NCBI GenBank assembly: GCA_022824305.1
Contig: JAJEAD010000089.1
Span: 17,756-81,755, forward strand
From: Gammaproteobacteria bacterium
GTDB lineage: Bacteria; Pseudomonadota; Gammaproteobacteria; HK1
Direction: 5' to 3'
Length of the DNA stretch: 64,000 nucleotides
How positions within the stretch are numbered: position 1 is the first letter of the stretch; each line of letters starts with the position of its first letter. The translations under genes were made by a program, and so were the position numbers. Below the pieces are notes generated by a model that did not search any database, was not told the DNA's origin, and saw nothing but the letters and a program-made list of their open reading frames with translations. This document shows positions 39,579 through 47,517 of the stretch, one piece after another.

Positions 39579-40133
39579 ATGAGCGCACGAAGACACGTCA
39601 TTCGCCCGGCGACGCTCGAAGCGATCGTCGAAGCCGCGATTCGCGTTCTGAACGCCAATGCCGGCGCGACCATGAGCGAGGTCGCCGCCCAGGCCGGTGT
39701 CGGTCGGGCGACGCTGCATCGTCATTTCCACACTCGGGACGACCTTGTCAGCGCCATCGGCATCCGCTGCATCGAGGACATGAACGCGGCGGTCCGGGCG
39801 GAGGCCACGGCAGGCCAAAGCGCCGTGGACCGCCTGCGAAGCATGTTCCGAGCGGTCATTCCGCTCGGCGACCGATACAGCTTCCTCGGTACCAATTGCA
39901 CGGACGACCCGAGGGTTCGCGAGGGCTATGGGATGCAACTGCAATGGGTCATGGCATTGGTGGAAGACCTGAAGGAACAGGGAGATGTCGACAGGGACGT
40001 ACCCTCGCCATGGGTCGCCGCGCAAATTGATCAACTTGTCTGGACGGCGTGGAACGCCATTGCGGCAGGCTACCTCAGCGCCGATGAAGCGACTGAACTG
40101 GCCTTGCGCACTCTGACTGAGGGGCTGAGATAG
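39579..40133 (+). CDS. TetR/AcrR-family transcriptional regulator
   Basis: A 184-residue regulator with an N-terminal helix-turn-helix (TMSEVAAQAGVGRATLHRHFHTRDDLVSAI, residues about 28-57) and a helical ligand domain. ATG 39579 follows GAGGG. It converges on the Rieske oxygenase/membrane-protein pair, making it a candidate regulator of them, although it is not in the usual divergent arrangement. Its ligand is unknown. Confidence 0.85.
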   Translation: MSARRHVIRPATLEAIVEAAIRVLNANAGATMSEVAAQAGVGRATLHRHFHTRDDLVSAIGIRCIEDMNAAVRAEATAGQSAVDRLRSMFRAVIPLGDRYSFLGTNCTDDPRVREGYGMQLQWVMALVEDLKEQGDVDRDVPSPWVAAQIDQLVWTAWNAIAAGYLSADEATELALRTLTEGLR

Positions 40134-40272
40134 GGATTGTTGCAGGGGCTTTTCGAGGCCAACGCTGCGCTTCGCCGCCCGTTCCGGTTCCCGAAATTGC
40201 CGGCCCGACCCCGTGAATCTGTCGCCCGCCCTGACTGCCTCGGAATGCCTGCCTGGCCGGGGCTGGTGGCCT

Positions 40273-40575
40273 TCACCGATACAGGATCCCGAGTACACCG
40301 AACGAGATCCAGGTCGCCACGATGATCCAGTACGTCACCGGCTGGTGTCGTCGGGTGATGCGCTGTATGAAGAGGCTCTCCCCCGTGCGGATGTCGTAGA
40401 GGGCCCACGCCATCAGCAGGAGCGACAACACCCAAAGCTGATCCAGGAGTGCGGCACACCAGATCGTCGCCAGCGCAACCCAGGTGGTCCAAGGTCGGAA
40501 CCGACTTTGCGGTGGAGTGCCGACCGGTTCCAGGAGATTCGGATCAGTCGCGAGCCCGGGGCGGCTCGACGTCAT
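40273..40575 (-). CDS. small integral membrane protein overlapping the Rieske gene
   Basis: A 100-residue protein from ATG 40575, which lies inside the last 32 bases of the upstream Rieske oxygenase, implying translational coupling. After a polar N-terminus of about 30 residues come two or three membrane spans: WTTWVALATIWCAALLDQLW, VLSLLLMAWALYDI and YWIIVATWISFGVLGILYR. A charged loop ESLFIQRITRRHQP separates the last two. I do not recognise the family. Neighbourhood suggests a partner or transporter-like role for the oxygenase pathway, which is inference. Confidence 0.6.
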   Translation of the reverse strand: MTSSRPGLATDPNLLEPVGTPPQSRFRPWTTWVALATIWCAALLDQLWVLSLLLMAWALYDIRTGESLFIQRITRRHQPVTYWIIVATWISFGVLGILYR

Positions 40576-41638
40576 TGAGTCGCCAGGTGAGAGAGTCCCC
40601 GAAATCGCGCACGACCCGCTCGATGGGTACCAGGCTGCCCGGAAGGAAGTCACCGGTGACACCCCGCTGCACGCGCTCGCAGATGGCCTTGTCCTCCTGC
40701 AGGAAGTCAGCCTGTGGGTACGCAGCTGCAGCGGCCCGGGTCAGCCAATTGGCGATCTGTCCGAAGGGGCCGGCACGTCGGTACGACTCAAAGGCTCCCC
40801 CGGTGCGGATAGCGCAACGTCCGGCGTTCACCGGGCGCACGGCCTGCCAGACGAAGCTGTTCCGAGTGAGCACCCCGACGAAGCTCGGCGGCAGGCTCAC
40901 CAGTAGATAATCGTCTTGACCTTTGAAGGTGCCGCCGGTGGCAGTCGCCCGGGCGGAACCCGCGACGTAGTACGCATCCTTGGTGGGGGTGTAGGGCTCA
41001 AGAGTCTCGGGATGGACCTTGAAGAGGTGATAGCTCTCCATGGCATTGATGATCGCGACCTTCCAGTTGCAGGCCCACGTTTCCGACAATTGCAGGTCTG
41101 ACTGGTGCTGCAGGGCATCGATGCCGGCAGCGGACACATGGCGTTCGATCAGGGTGAAACGCCGGGCAAGCGGCTCCACGCCTTGTTCGAGGCTGACAAA
41201 CACGAGGCCGTGCCAGGACTCGACACGATACGAGGGGAGACGGTGGGCCGACCTGTCGACGGCGCCACTTGGCGCGAACGGCACGCCGACCAGTCGTCCG
41301 TCCTCGTCATATGTCCAGGCATGGTAGGGGCACTGGATGCGCTTTGCGTTGGCCGGCTGCTCGACCAGCAGCGTTCCCCGGTGGGCGCACAGGTTCGACA
41401 GGGCCACCAGCTCGCGCGCCTGGTTGCGCAGGAGAAGGACGGGCTGATCGCCGATCATTACGGGGACCTGGTCCCCTGGTGTCTCCAGGGCGTCCTCGGT
41501 GGTGGCGAATACCCAGTCGCGATGCCAGATGCGGTCCTTCTCCGCCGCGAGCCACTCTGGTTCCCTGTAAGCGGCGGCGGGCAGCGCACGCTCCGGGTCG
41601 AAGGCCAGTGGACCCGATTCTGCGGCCGACACGTTCAT
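40544..41638 (-). CDS. Rieske non-heme iron oxygenase, alpha subunit (island copy)
   Basis: A 364-residue oxygenase from ATG 41638. Rieske ligands are C84, H86 (LCAHRGT) and C103, H106 (QCPYHAW). The mononuclear iron site is INAMESYHLFKVH with H204 and H209. It differs clearly from the copy at 6081-7193, so the two are not recent duplicates. No ferredoxin or reductase is encoded nearby, so it would need a shared electron donor. The frame extends upstream but without convincing starts. Substrate unknown. Confidence 0.82.
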   Translation of the reverse strand: MNVSAAESGPLAFDPERALPAAAYREPEWLAAEKDRIWHRDWVFATTEDALETPGDQVPVMIGDQPVLLLRNQARELVALSNLCAHRGTLLVEQPANAKRIQCPYHAWTYDEDGRLVGVPFAPSGAVDRSAHRLPSYRVESWHGLVFVSLEQGVEPLARRFTLIERHVSAAGIDALQHQSDLQLSETWACNWKVAIINAMESYHLFKVHPETLEPYTPTKDAYYVAGSARATATGGTFKGQDDYLLVSLPPSFVGVLTRNSFVWQAVRPVNAGRCAIRTGGAFESYRRAGPFGQIANWLTRAAAAAYPQADFLQEDKAICERVQRGVTGDFLPGSLVPIERVVRDFGDSLTWRLNDVEPPRARD

Positions 41639-41821
41639 GCCAGGCCATTCGTGCATGAATTGCGGGCATCGTGGTCCGAGGACCGTGAATTGCCCGGGTA
41701 ACGGGCTCGCTTGATGCCGTTGCGGCCTTTGGCGTGCATGGCAATCCTTCGAATCGGCTTCGACTTCACGCCACGTAATGATACACAAATGTCTCATATC
41801 GTGCATCACATTGTCGCGCAT

Positions 41822-41953
41822 TTAGTCGAGGAGCAGTTCAACGATGACGTCGCGTGCGTGGCGGTCCTCGTGCCGGATGCCCTTGCGCGCCACGAGTCGG
41901 TCGAGGGTGTCCGACTGTCGCGGCGTCAGGTGCAGCGTCAGCCGGCTCTTCAT
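41822..41953 (-). CDS. 43-codon frame coupled to the integrase remnant
   Basis: ATG 41951-41953 overlaps the TGA of the integrase remnant (ATGA), and the frame encodes MKSRLTLHLTPRQSDTLDRL plus 23 charged residues ending ELLLD. The start resembles a small ribbon-helix-helix type protein that often follows this integrase group, but it is too short for a firm assignment. It may be a truncated gene. Confidence 0.4.
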   Translation of the reverse strand: MKSRLTLHLTPRQSDTLDRLVARKGIRHEDRHARDVIVELLLD

Positions 41954-42183
41954 CTCAGGCAGGCCAGCGTCATGTCCCGGCGAAAATGGCCGAGCTCCCG
42001 GCTGACGACCTCCGGCGCATCGGCGCGGGGGAGAATCCGCTACAGCTCCCGCATCCTTTCCCGGGCGTAGCTGCGTCGCATGCCGTGGGCGCCCCGCGTC
42101 CAGCCCAGCGCCCGCTTCGAGGCGCCCGTGAATCTGGCGCCCCACGCGGTGCCGGCGTCGTCGTCGTAGCGCGACACGTAGCT
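41950..42183 (-). pseudogene. decayed tyrosine recombinase catalytic domain abutting ssrA
   Basis: Reading leftward from the ssrA 3' end, one frame gives AHGMRRSYARERMREL, then an in-frame TAG (42,040-42,042), then RILPRADAPEVVSRELGHFR and RDMTLACLR before TGA. HGMR is the H-x-x-R box, ELGH the following His box, and TLACLR the position of the catalytic tyrosine (normally TxxYLR), here a TGC cysteine codon. The N-terminal two thirds are missing; the frame simply begins at the ssrA junction. This is a dead integrase of a different family from the tail at 39,241. Confidence 0.7.
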
Positions 42184-42186
42184 TGT

Positions 42187-42544
42187 TGGTGGAGGCGGCG
42201 GGAATCGAACCCGCGTCCGCAAGCACTCCGCCTTCGGCTCTACATGCTTAGCCGCGTCTACTGGGGTCTTGCCGATCCGGCACCCGACGGGCAGGGATCC
42301 GGGCCGGCCAGCCCCTGGGGTTTAGTGATTCAGGTCGGGGCGGCCTTCACCACGATCTCGTGAAGATTTGACCCCTGGCTCCGTGCGCACGAGAACGCGC
42401 CGGTCAGAGGCTGGCCGCATCAAGCAGCCAGAGCGTAGTTGTCGTCGTTGGCAACTATGTTGTTTGCAGCTGGATTTGCGAGGTGTGCTGCGCCTCGGCA
42501 TGCACCTGGGGTTTTGCTACCCGCGTCGAAACCTTGTCGCCCCC
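42187..42544 (-). ncRNA. ssrA: transfer-messenger RNA (tmRNA, SsrA)
   Basis: tmRNA rescues stalled ribosomes and tags the nascent chain for ClpXP/Lon. On the minus strand the 5' GGGGGCG pairs with the 3' CGCCTCC before A-CCA. The T-arm GCGGGTTCGATTCCCGC and the tRNA-like 3' domain are clear. The resume codon GCA is at 42,465-42,467, and the tag frame encodes ANNIVANDDNYALAA, ending TGA at 42,420-42,422. The length is 358 nt. It lies 41 bases downstream of smpB on the same strand. Its 3' end is the island junction. Confidence 0.95.
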
Positions 42545-42585
42545 AATCTGGACGGCAGCGAGTGTACCCCAACCCGGGGCCGGCT

Positions 42586-43068
42586 TCATCCGGCGTTCTT
42601 GATCCACCTCTGGCGCTGGCGCTGCCAGTCCCGGTCCCGCTCGGCGGCGCGCTTGTCGTGCTGGCGCTTCCCTTGCGCGGTACCGATCAGCGCCTTGGCC
42701 CGCCCTCGCATCCAGTAGAGCTTCAGGGCGATGGCGGTGTAGCCCCGCCGCTCGATCGCGCCGATGAGGCGGTTCAGCTCCCTGCGGTGCAGGAGGAGCT
42801 TTCGGGCGCGGCCGGGCTGGGGGTCGACGTGGGTGGAGGCGCTGGGAAGCGGACTGATGTGGGAACCTTCGAGCCACGCTTCCCCGTTCTGGAGGTGCAC
42901 GTAGCTGTCGCGGAGCTGAGCGCGTCCCTGCCGCAGGCTCTTCACTTCCCAGCCTTCCAGGACCAGGCCGGCTTCCAGGGTCTCTTCTATCCGGTAGTCG
43001 TGCCGGGCCTTGCGGTTGGTCGCAATGACGTTCGACTCCGCGGCCTGCTTCCGTTTGCCCTTGCCCAT
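42586..43068 (-). CDS. smpB: SsrA-binding protein SmpB
   Basis: SmpB binds the tRNA-like domain of tmRNA and is required for trans-translation. The 160-residue protein has [34 protein letters not shown] and the C-terminal tail of basic residues ending RQRWIKNAG that enters the mRNA channel. ATG 43068 was chosen (MGKGKRKQ). It sits directly upstream of its RNA partner ssrA and is divergent from ratA. Confidence 0.97.
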   Translation of the reverse strand: MGKGKRKQAAESNVIATNRKARHDYRIEETLEAGLVLEGWEVKSLRQGRAQLRDSYVHLQNGEAWLEGSHISPLPSASTHVDPQPGRARKLLLHRRELNRLIGAIERRGYTAIALKLYWMRGRAKALIGTAQGKRQHDKRAAERDRDWQRQRQRWIKNAG

Positions 43069-43175
43069 CGCATGTGGCGTTCGTGACCGGCGGGGGGCCG
43101 GCATTCTTCCACAGTGGCTTTCGCCGATACAATCGAGCGCGCCGTTTCACTCCATTCCCCGAATCGCCGCTCCCC

Positions 43176-43607
43176 GTGCCCGTCGTCAACCGCAGCGCCC
43201 TCGTTCCGCATCGCGCCGCCGACATGTACGCCCTGGTCGCTGACATCGAGGGTTATCCGGAATTCCTCCCCTGGTGCAGGAGCGCGACCGTCCACCGCCG
43301 AGAGGGAGGCGAGGTGGAGGCGAGCCTGGAGATTGCGCGAGGCCCGGTGCACAAGTCCTTCCGCACCCGCAACACCATGCATCCCTGCAACCTCATCGAG
43401 ATGACTCTCGTCTCCGGCCCCTTCGAGCGGCTCGACGGGCGGTGGCGTTTCGACACGCTCGCCGAGCAGGGCTGTCGGGTATCGCTTCGGCTCGAGTTCG
43501 CGTTCTCCAGCCGCGCCATGCACACGCTGCTCAATCCCGTGTTCAGCCGGATCGCGGATACCCTCGTGGACTCCTTCTGCCGTCGCGCCCGGCAGCGGTA
43601 CGGCTGA
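43176..43607 (+). CDS. ratA: RatA-like START-domain protein (ribosome association/coenzyme Q family)
   Basis: A 143-residue START/polyketide-cyclase-like protein. VNRSALVPHRAADMYALVADIEGYPEFLPWC is the family's N-terminal signature and FRIADTLVDSF-like (here FSRIADTLVDSFCRRA) the C-terminal helix. The start is GTG 43176; the longer ATG frame is antisense to smpB's leader. E. coli RatA was described as inhibiting 70S assembly, while mitochondrial Coq10 relatives bind ubiquinone, so the true role is debated. Conserved smpB-divergent position with ratB next. Confidence 0.9.
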   Translation: MPVVNRSALVPHRAADMYALVADIEGYPEFLPWCRSATVHRREGGEVEASLEIARGPVHKSFRTRNTMHPCNLIEMTLVSGPFERLDGRWRFDTLAEQGCRVSLRLEFAFSSRAMHTLLNPVFSRIADTLVDSFCRRARQRYG

Positions 43608-43613
43608 GTTCGG

Positions 43614-43931
43614 GTGAAGGTGGGCGCTGGTACCATCGAAGTGGAGGTCGCGTGGGCGGAGCCTTCGCGACAGGTCCTGAGGCGCGTATCGGTCCCCTCG
43701 GGGACGACGCTGCGCGAAGTGGTGAGGGCCGCGGGGCTGGAGGCGGAGATGGCCGGGTCGAGAGGCGAGACGCTCGATATCGGCGTGTTCGGGCGACGAC
43801 TGGACCCGGACACCGAGGCGCAGCCGGGCGACCGGGTGGAGATCTATCGCCCCTTGCAGGCCAATCCGAAGGAGCTCCGTCGGATCCGGGCCCGGATGCA
43901 GTCGGCGCGAAGACGGGGGAGCAGGCGATAG
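43614..43931 (+). CDS. ratB: RatB/RnfH-family ubiquitin-like protein
   Basis: A 105-residue beta-grasp protein starting GTG six bases after ratA. Family marks are IEVEVAWAEPSRQVLRRVSV, VGVFGR-like (here IGVFGRRLDPDTEAQPGDRVEIYRPL) and PKELRRIRA. The function is unclear; it is nearly always paired with ratA. Confidence 0.9.
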   Translation: MKVGAGTIEVEVAWAEPSRQVLRRVSVPSGTTLREVVRAAGLEAEMAGSRGETLDIGVFGRRLDPDTEAQPGDRVEIYRPLQANPKELRRIRARMQSARRRGSRR

Positions 43932-44136
43932 CGCCCGGTCATCCGCAATCTGCGGGTGGCGCTCCGATTGTCGCCGCCTGGCCCGACCCGGTCGCGAGGT
44001 CCGGGCGCGCAGGTGCCGGGAGAGCTTCACTCGCGGCCACGCGCCGGTGACACGGAGTCGCGGGCCCGCGTGAGGGGCGGTCCGGTTCGACCACGGCGCC
44101 GGGGAGTGAGCTCCGGACGACGCTCCGGGGTCGTCG

Positions 44137-44889
44137 CTACCGGTCCGGCTCGGAATCGGGGAGGGAGGACGAAGCGGCGCCGTCCGCCCGAGGCGTCGAC
44201 ACCGCGTCATCGAGGTACTGGAGGACGTTCCTGAACCAGCCTTCGTCGTCTTCTCCCGCGACGAGGGTCGCTGTCGGGGCTTCGGAATCGGAAGCGCCGC
44301 TGCCGGTCTCGATCTCTTCCTCTTCCGCGCTCGGTGTCGCCACGGCCGGTTCCGCCGTCCGGCTCACGTCCTCGCTCGTTTCTCCGCCCGTCTCCACCGC
44401 GGCGGAAGCCGGCTCCGGAGCAGCGGGTTCCGCGTCGTCGCCGAAGTCGAGAAAGTCCAGGCGCGGCCGCCACGTGTCCAGGAACCCCTTCGAACGCGGT
44501 TCTTCCGGTACCAGCACCAGTGTCTCCCCGGGCATGGCCTTGCGGGAGCCGTCGCCGCGATGCACGTCGCCTTCGATGCGCGCGAGCCGCTCGTCCTCGA
44601 AAAAGAGGGTGACCTGGCGCTGTTCGAGGGTCCCCCCGCCTCTGGCAAGAGTGTAGATGTAATCCCAGCGATCCTGGTTGAAGGTGTCCACCAGCATCGG
44701 CGTCCCGAGCAGGAAACGCACCTTGCGCTTGTCCATTCCCGGCGTGAGCTGCGCCAGCATTTCCTCGGTCAGCACGTTGCCCTGTTGGACGTCGATCCGG
44801 TAGACGCCGATCGGCGCGTTGGAGCAGGCCGTCCCGAGCAGCGCCACCGTGAGGAGGGCGGTGCGGAAGAGTCGCGAGGGGCAGGACAT
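44137..44889 (-). CDS. bamE: outer-membrane assembly lipoprotein BamE with a long acidic C-terminus
   Basis: BamE is a small lipoprotein of the beta-barrel assembly machine. ATG 44889 has GGAG seven bases upstream; the lipobox is LLGTAC (C22). The SmpA/OmlA fold follows: GVYRIDVQQGNVLTEEMLAQL, GMDKRKVRFLLGTPML, and FNQDRWDYIYTL. The domain ends near residue 125. Another 125 residues are acidic and low-complexity (AAPEPASAAVETGGE, AEEEEIETGSGASDSE) and end in a short helix GWFRNVLQYLDDAV. E. coli BamE is 113 residues, so the protein is about twice the usual length. It is downstream of recN on the same strand. Confidence 0.9.
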   Translation of the reverse strand: MSCPSRLFRTALLTVALLGTACSNAPIGVYRIDVQQGNVLTEEMLAQLTPGMDKRKVRFLLGTPMLVDTFNQDRWDYIYTLARGGGTLEQRQVTLFFEDERLARIEGDVHRGDGSRKAMPGETLVLVPEEPRSKGFLDTWRPRLDFLDFGDDAEPAAPEPASAAVETGGETSEDVSRTAEPAVATPSAEEEEIETGSGASDSEAPTATLVAGEDDEGWFRNVLQYLDDAVSTPRADGAASSSLPDSEPDR

Positions 44890-44915
44890 CGACGGTCTCC
44901 GGGATCCTGAGCGCA

Positions 44916-46604
44916 TTATAGTGGCCCGGCAGCGCGGCGCCGTTCGAGCATCTCGCGGGCATGGGCCAGGCTCTGCGACGTTGGCTCGGCTCCCGCGAGC
45001 ATCCGCGCGAGCTCGCGTACCCGCAACTCGCCGCTGAGCGGGCTGGTGACCGCCGTGGTCTCGTTTCCGGTCGCGCGCTTCTCCACCGAGATGTGATGGT
45101 GGGCCTGGGAAGCGATCTGAGGCAGATGGGTAACGCAGAGCACCTGACGTGCATCGGAGAGGGCTCGAAGGCGTCTGCCGACGATGCCCGCGACACGTCC
45201 TCCTATTCCCGCGTCCACCTCGTCGAAGATCAGGGTCGCGACGCCCGCCCGGTGGCTGGCCGATGCCTGTACCGCGAGACTGATCCGCGAGAGCTCGCCT
45301 CCGGAGGCGACCCGTGAGATGGAGCGCAGCGGCTGACCGGGGTTCGCGCTGACCAGGAAGTCTATGCGGTCGTTGCCGTGCGGAGCGGGCGGCCCCTCGG
45401 GCTCCGGCACCACGTCGATCCTGAAGCGGGCGTTCTGCATGCCGAGCTGACGCAGGCTCGCCTGGATCTCGGTTCCGAGCGCAGCGGCCGCCGCGCTGCG
45501 GCCCTCGGAGACCCGTTTCGCGGCTCGGCGATAGTCCTCGACCGCGGCTTCGATGAGGGCGCCGAGCTCCACGCGGCGGGTCTCGCTGCGGGCGAGGCCT
45601 TCGCGTTCTTCGCGCAGGCGATGGAGCACGTCGGCGAGCTCCCGAGGCTCGGCGCGATGCCGGCGCGCGCTCGCATGCAGCTCCGCGAGTCGCGCATCGA
45701 GCTGCGCGAGCCGGTCCGGGTCGACGTCGATTCGGTCCCGGGTGCGTCGCAGGGTGGCGCTCGCTTCCTCGAGCTGGATGAGCGCGCCTTCGACGAGCTC
45801 CCGGATCTCGTTCGTTTCCGGGAGATAGGGCGCCATGCGCGAGACCTCGCTCACCGCGGAGGCCGCAAGATCGATGGCCGACGGCGCGTCGTCGGCGTCC
45901 AGCGCATCTAGGGCCCGGCCGCCCGCCTCGAGCAGCTCCGCGCCGTGGCCCAGCACCTTGTGGGCGGCGAGCAGTTCGTCGAACTCCTCGACGGAGGGAT
46001 TCACCGCCTCCAGCTCGCGAATCTGCCAGGACAGGAACTCCATGCGATCCTTGCGCTCTCCCTCGTCGCCCGCCTCGCCTTCGAGCTCCGCGGTGAGGCT
46101 CCGGTAGCGGCGGCAGCTTCCCTCCACCCCCTCGATGCCCTCGATGTCACCGGTCCGTGCGTCCAGGATCTCGCGCTGCGCGTCGCGGCGCAGCAGGGAC
46201 TGGTGCGCATGCTGGCCGTGTATGTCGACGAGGCGCTCCGCGAGGTGGCGCAGCATCTGAACCGGGACCGGCCTTCCGTTGATGTACGCCCGCGAGCGGC
46301 CGTCCTGCCCGATGGTGCGCCGCAGGAGGCACTCCCCGGTGGTCTCGTCGAGCTCGTTTTCCTTCAGCCAGGCGTCGGCACGGGAGCCGCTCTCCGGTAC
46401 GAACTGGGCTCCCACTTCCGTCCGGGATGTTCCGGGTCGCAGCAATGCCTGGCTGGCGCGGTCGCCGAGGGCGAGGTTCAGCGCATCGATGAGAATCGAC
46501 TTGCCGGCGCCGGTCTCCCCGGTGAGGACGGTCAGTCCGGCGCCGAGCTCGAGATCGAGGCGATCGACGATCGCGAAGTTGCGCAGGTGCAGGTGGGTCA
46601 GCAT
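44916..46604 (-). CDS. recN: DNA repair protein RecN
   Basis: An SMC-like ATPase for double-strand break repair. The 562-residue protein has Walker A GETGAGKS at 29-36 and the central coiled coil (about 160-370). The ABC signature is RVASGGELSRISLA, with Walker B TLIFDEVDAGIGG and the H-loop CVTHLPQIAS. It precedes bamE with 26 bases between and follows nadK. I did not find a clear LexA box upstream. Confidence 0.95.
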   Translation of the reverse strand: MLTHLHLRNFAIVDRLDLELGAGLTVLTGETGAGKSILIDALNLALGDRASQALLRPGTSRTEVGAQFVPESGSRADAWLKENELDETTGECLLRRTIGQDGRSRAYINGRPVPVQMLRHLAERLVDIHGQHAHQSLLRRDAQREILDARTGDIEGIEGVEGSCRRYRSLTAELEGEAGDEGERKDRMEFLSWQIRELEAVNPSVEEFDELLAAHKVLGHGAELLEAGGRALDALDADDAPSAIDLAASAVSEVSRMAPYLPETNEIRELVEGALIQLEEASATLRRTRDRIDVDPDRLAQLDARLAELHASARRHRAEPRELADVLHRLREEREGLARSETRRVELGALIEAAVEDYRRAAKRVSEGRSAAAAALGTEIQASLRQLGMQNARFRIDVVPEPEGPPAPHGNDRIDFLVSANPGQPLRSISRVASGGELSRISLAVQASASHRAGVATLIFDEVDAGIGGRVAGIVGRRLRALSDARQVLCVTHLPQIASQAHHHISVEKRATGNETTAVTSPLSGELRVRELARMLAGAEPTSQSLAHAREMLERRRAAGPL

Positions 46605-46647
46605 TGCAGTGCGCCCGGGTGGAGGCTTTCGAGGCGCCGGGCGGCGT

Positions 46648-47517
46648 TCAGGGCTTGTGCTCCCAGTGAAGCTTGGCGCGAAGGGTGGCGTAGTGGTCGT
46701 GTCCCGGCGGATGGATCAGTCGCACCGAAGAGGATTTCCGGCGGACCCGGATCCGGTCGCCGGGGGCGAGCTCCATGGAGCTCTGACCGTCGCAGGTGAG
46801 GTGGGCCAGGGGATTGGGAGCGGGTTCCATGCGGATCTCGATCTCGCTTGCGGCGTTCACGACGAGGGGGCGGCTGCCGAGGGCATGGGGGCAGATCGGC
46901 ACGAGCACGATGGCATCGAGCTCGGGGTGCAGGATCGGGCCGCCCCCGGAGAGCGCGTAGGCGGTCGAGCCGGTCGGGGTGGACACGATCAGGCCGTCGG
47001 AGCGCTGGCGGTAGACGAGGCGCCCCTCGATGTAGGTCTCGAACTCGAGCAGGCGGGCGAGCTCCGCCTTGTGCACGGTCACCTCGTTCAGGGCGTCGAA
47101 GCTCGCCACCACCCCTTCCCCGCGCTCCACGTCGGCTTCGATCATCAGCCGCCGCTCTTCGTCGAAGCGCCCGCGGAGAATCTCCCCGACCCGATCGACA
47201 ATCTCGTCGGGCATTACGTCGGCGAGAAAGCCAAGGCGTCCGAGGTTGATGCCGAGCAGCGCAACCTCGAAGCCGGCCAGGGAGCGTGCCGCGCTCAGGA
47301 AGGTGCCGTCTCCCCCGATGACGATCGCAAGGTCGCAGCGGTCTCCGAGCTCCTCGCGCGTCGCCACGCTTTCTCCCCCACCGGGGAGGTAGGCGGCGCT
47401 GGTCCCGTCGAGCACCACACCCGCCCTTCGCCGCCGGAGGAACTCGATGAGGCGCGTCAGAGTGTCGGCGACCGCCGCGTCGCCGGGCTTGCTGATCAGG
47501 CCGATGCGCTCGAACAT
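46648..47517 (-). CDS. nadK: NAD kinase
   Basis: NadK phosphorylates NAD to NADP. The 289-residue protein has GGDGT at 68-72, the NE pair N144/E145 (DALNEVTVHK), and DGLIVSTPTGSTAYALSGGGPI. It is the first gene of the leftward nadK-recN-bamE unit and divergent from hrcA, the order seen in many proteobacteria (nadK beside grpE/hrcA). Confidence 0.96.
   Translation of the reverse strand: MFERIGLISKPGDAAVADTLTRLIEFLRRRRAGVVLDGTSAAYLPGGGESVATREELGDRCDLAIVIGGDGTFLSAARSLAGFEVALLGINLGRLGFLADVMPDEIVDRVGEILRGRFDEERRLMIEADVERGEGVVASFDALNEVTVHKAELARLLEFETYIEGRLVYRQRSDGLIVSTPTGSTAYALSGGGPILHPELDAIVLVPICPHALGSRPLVVNAASEIEIRMEPAPNPLAHLTCDGQSSMELAPGDRIRVRRKSSSVRLIHPPGHDHYATLRAKLHWEHKP

Larger units (their letters stand above)
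38580..42186. mobile_element. decayed genomic island next to ssrA
   Basis: The block contains two unrelated integrase fragments, a truncated PIN toxin-like gene, a TetR regulator and a Rieske oxygenase unit. Its right end coincides with the ssrA 3' end, a classic phage/island attachment site. Base composition is visibly less G+C-rich in places (for example 39,250-39,300 and 40,260-40,350). I did not find a second copy of the ssrA 3' end, so the left boundary is unknown and 38,580 is only an estimate. Confidence 0.5.
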
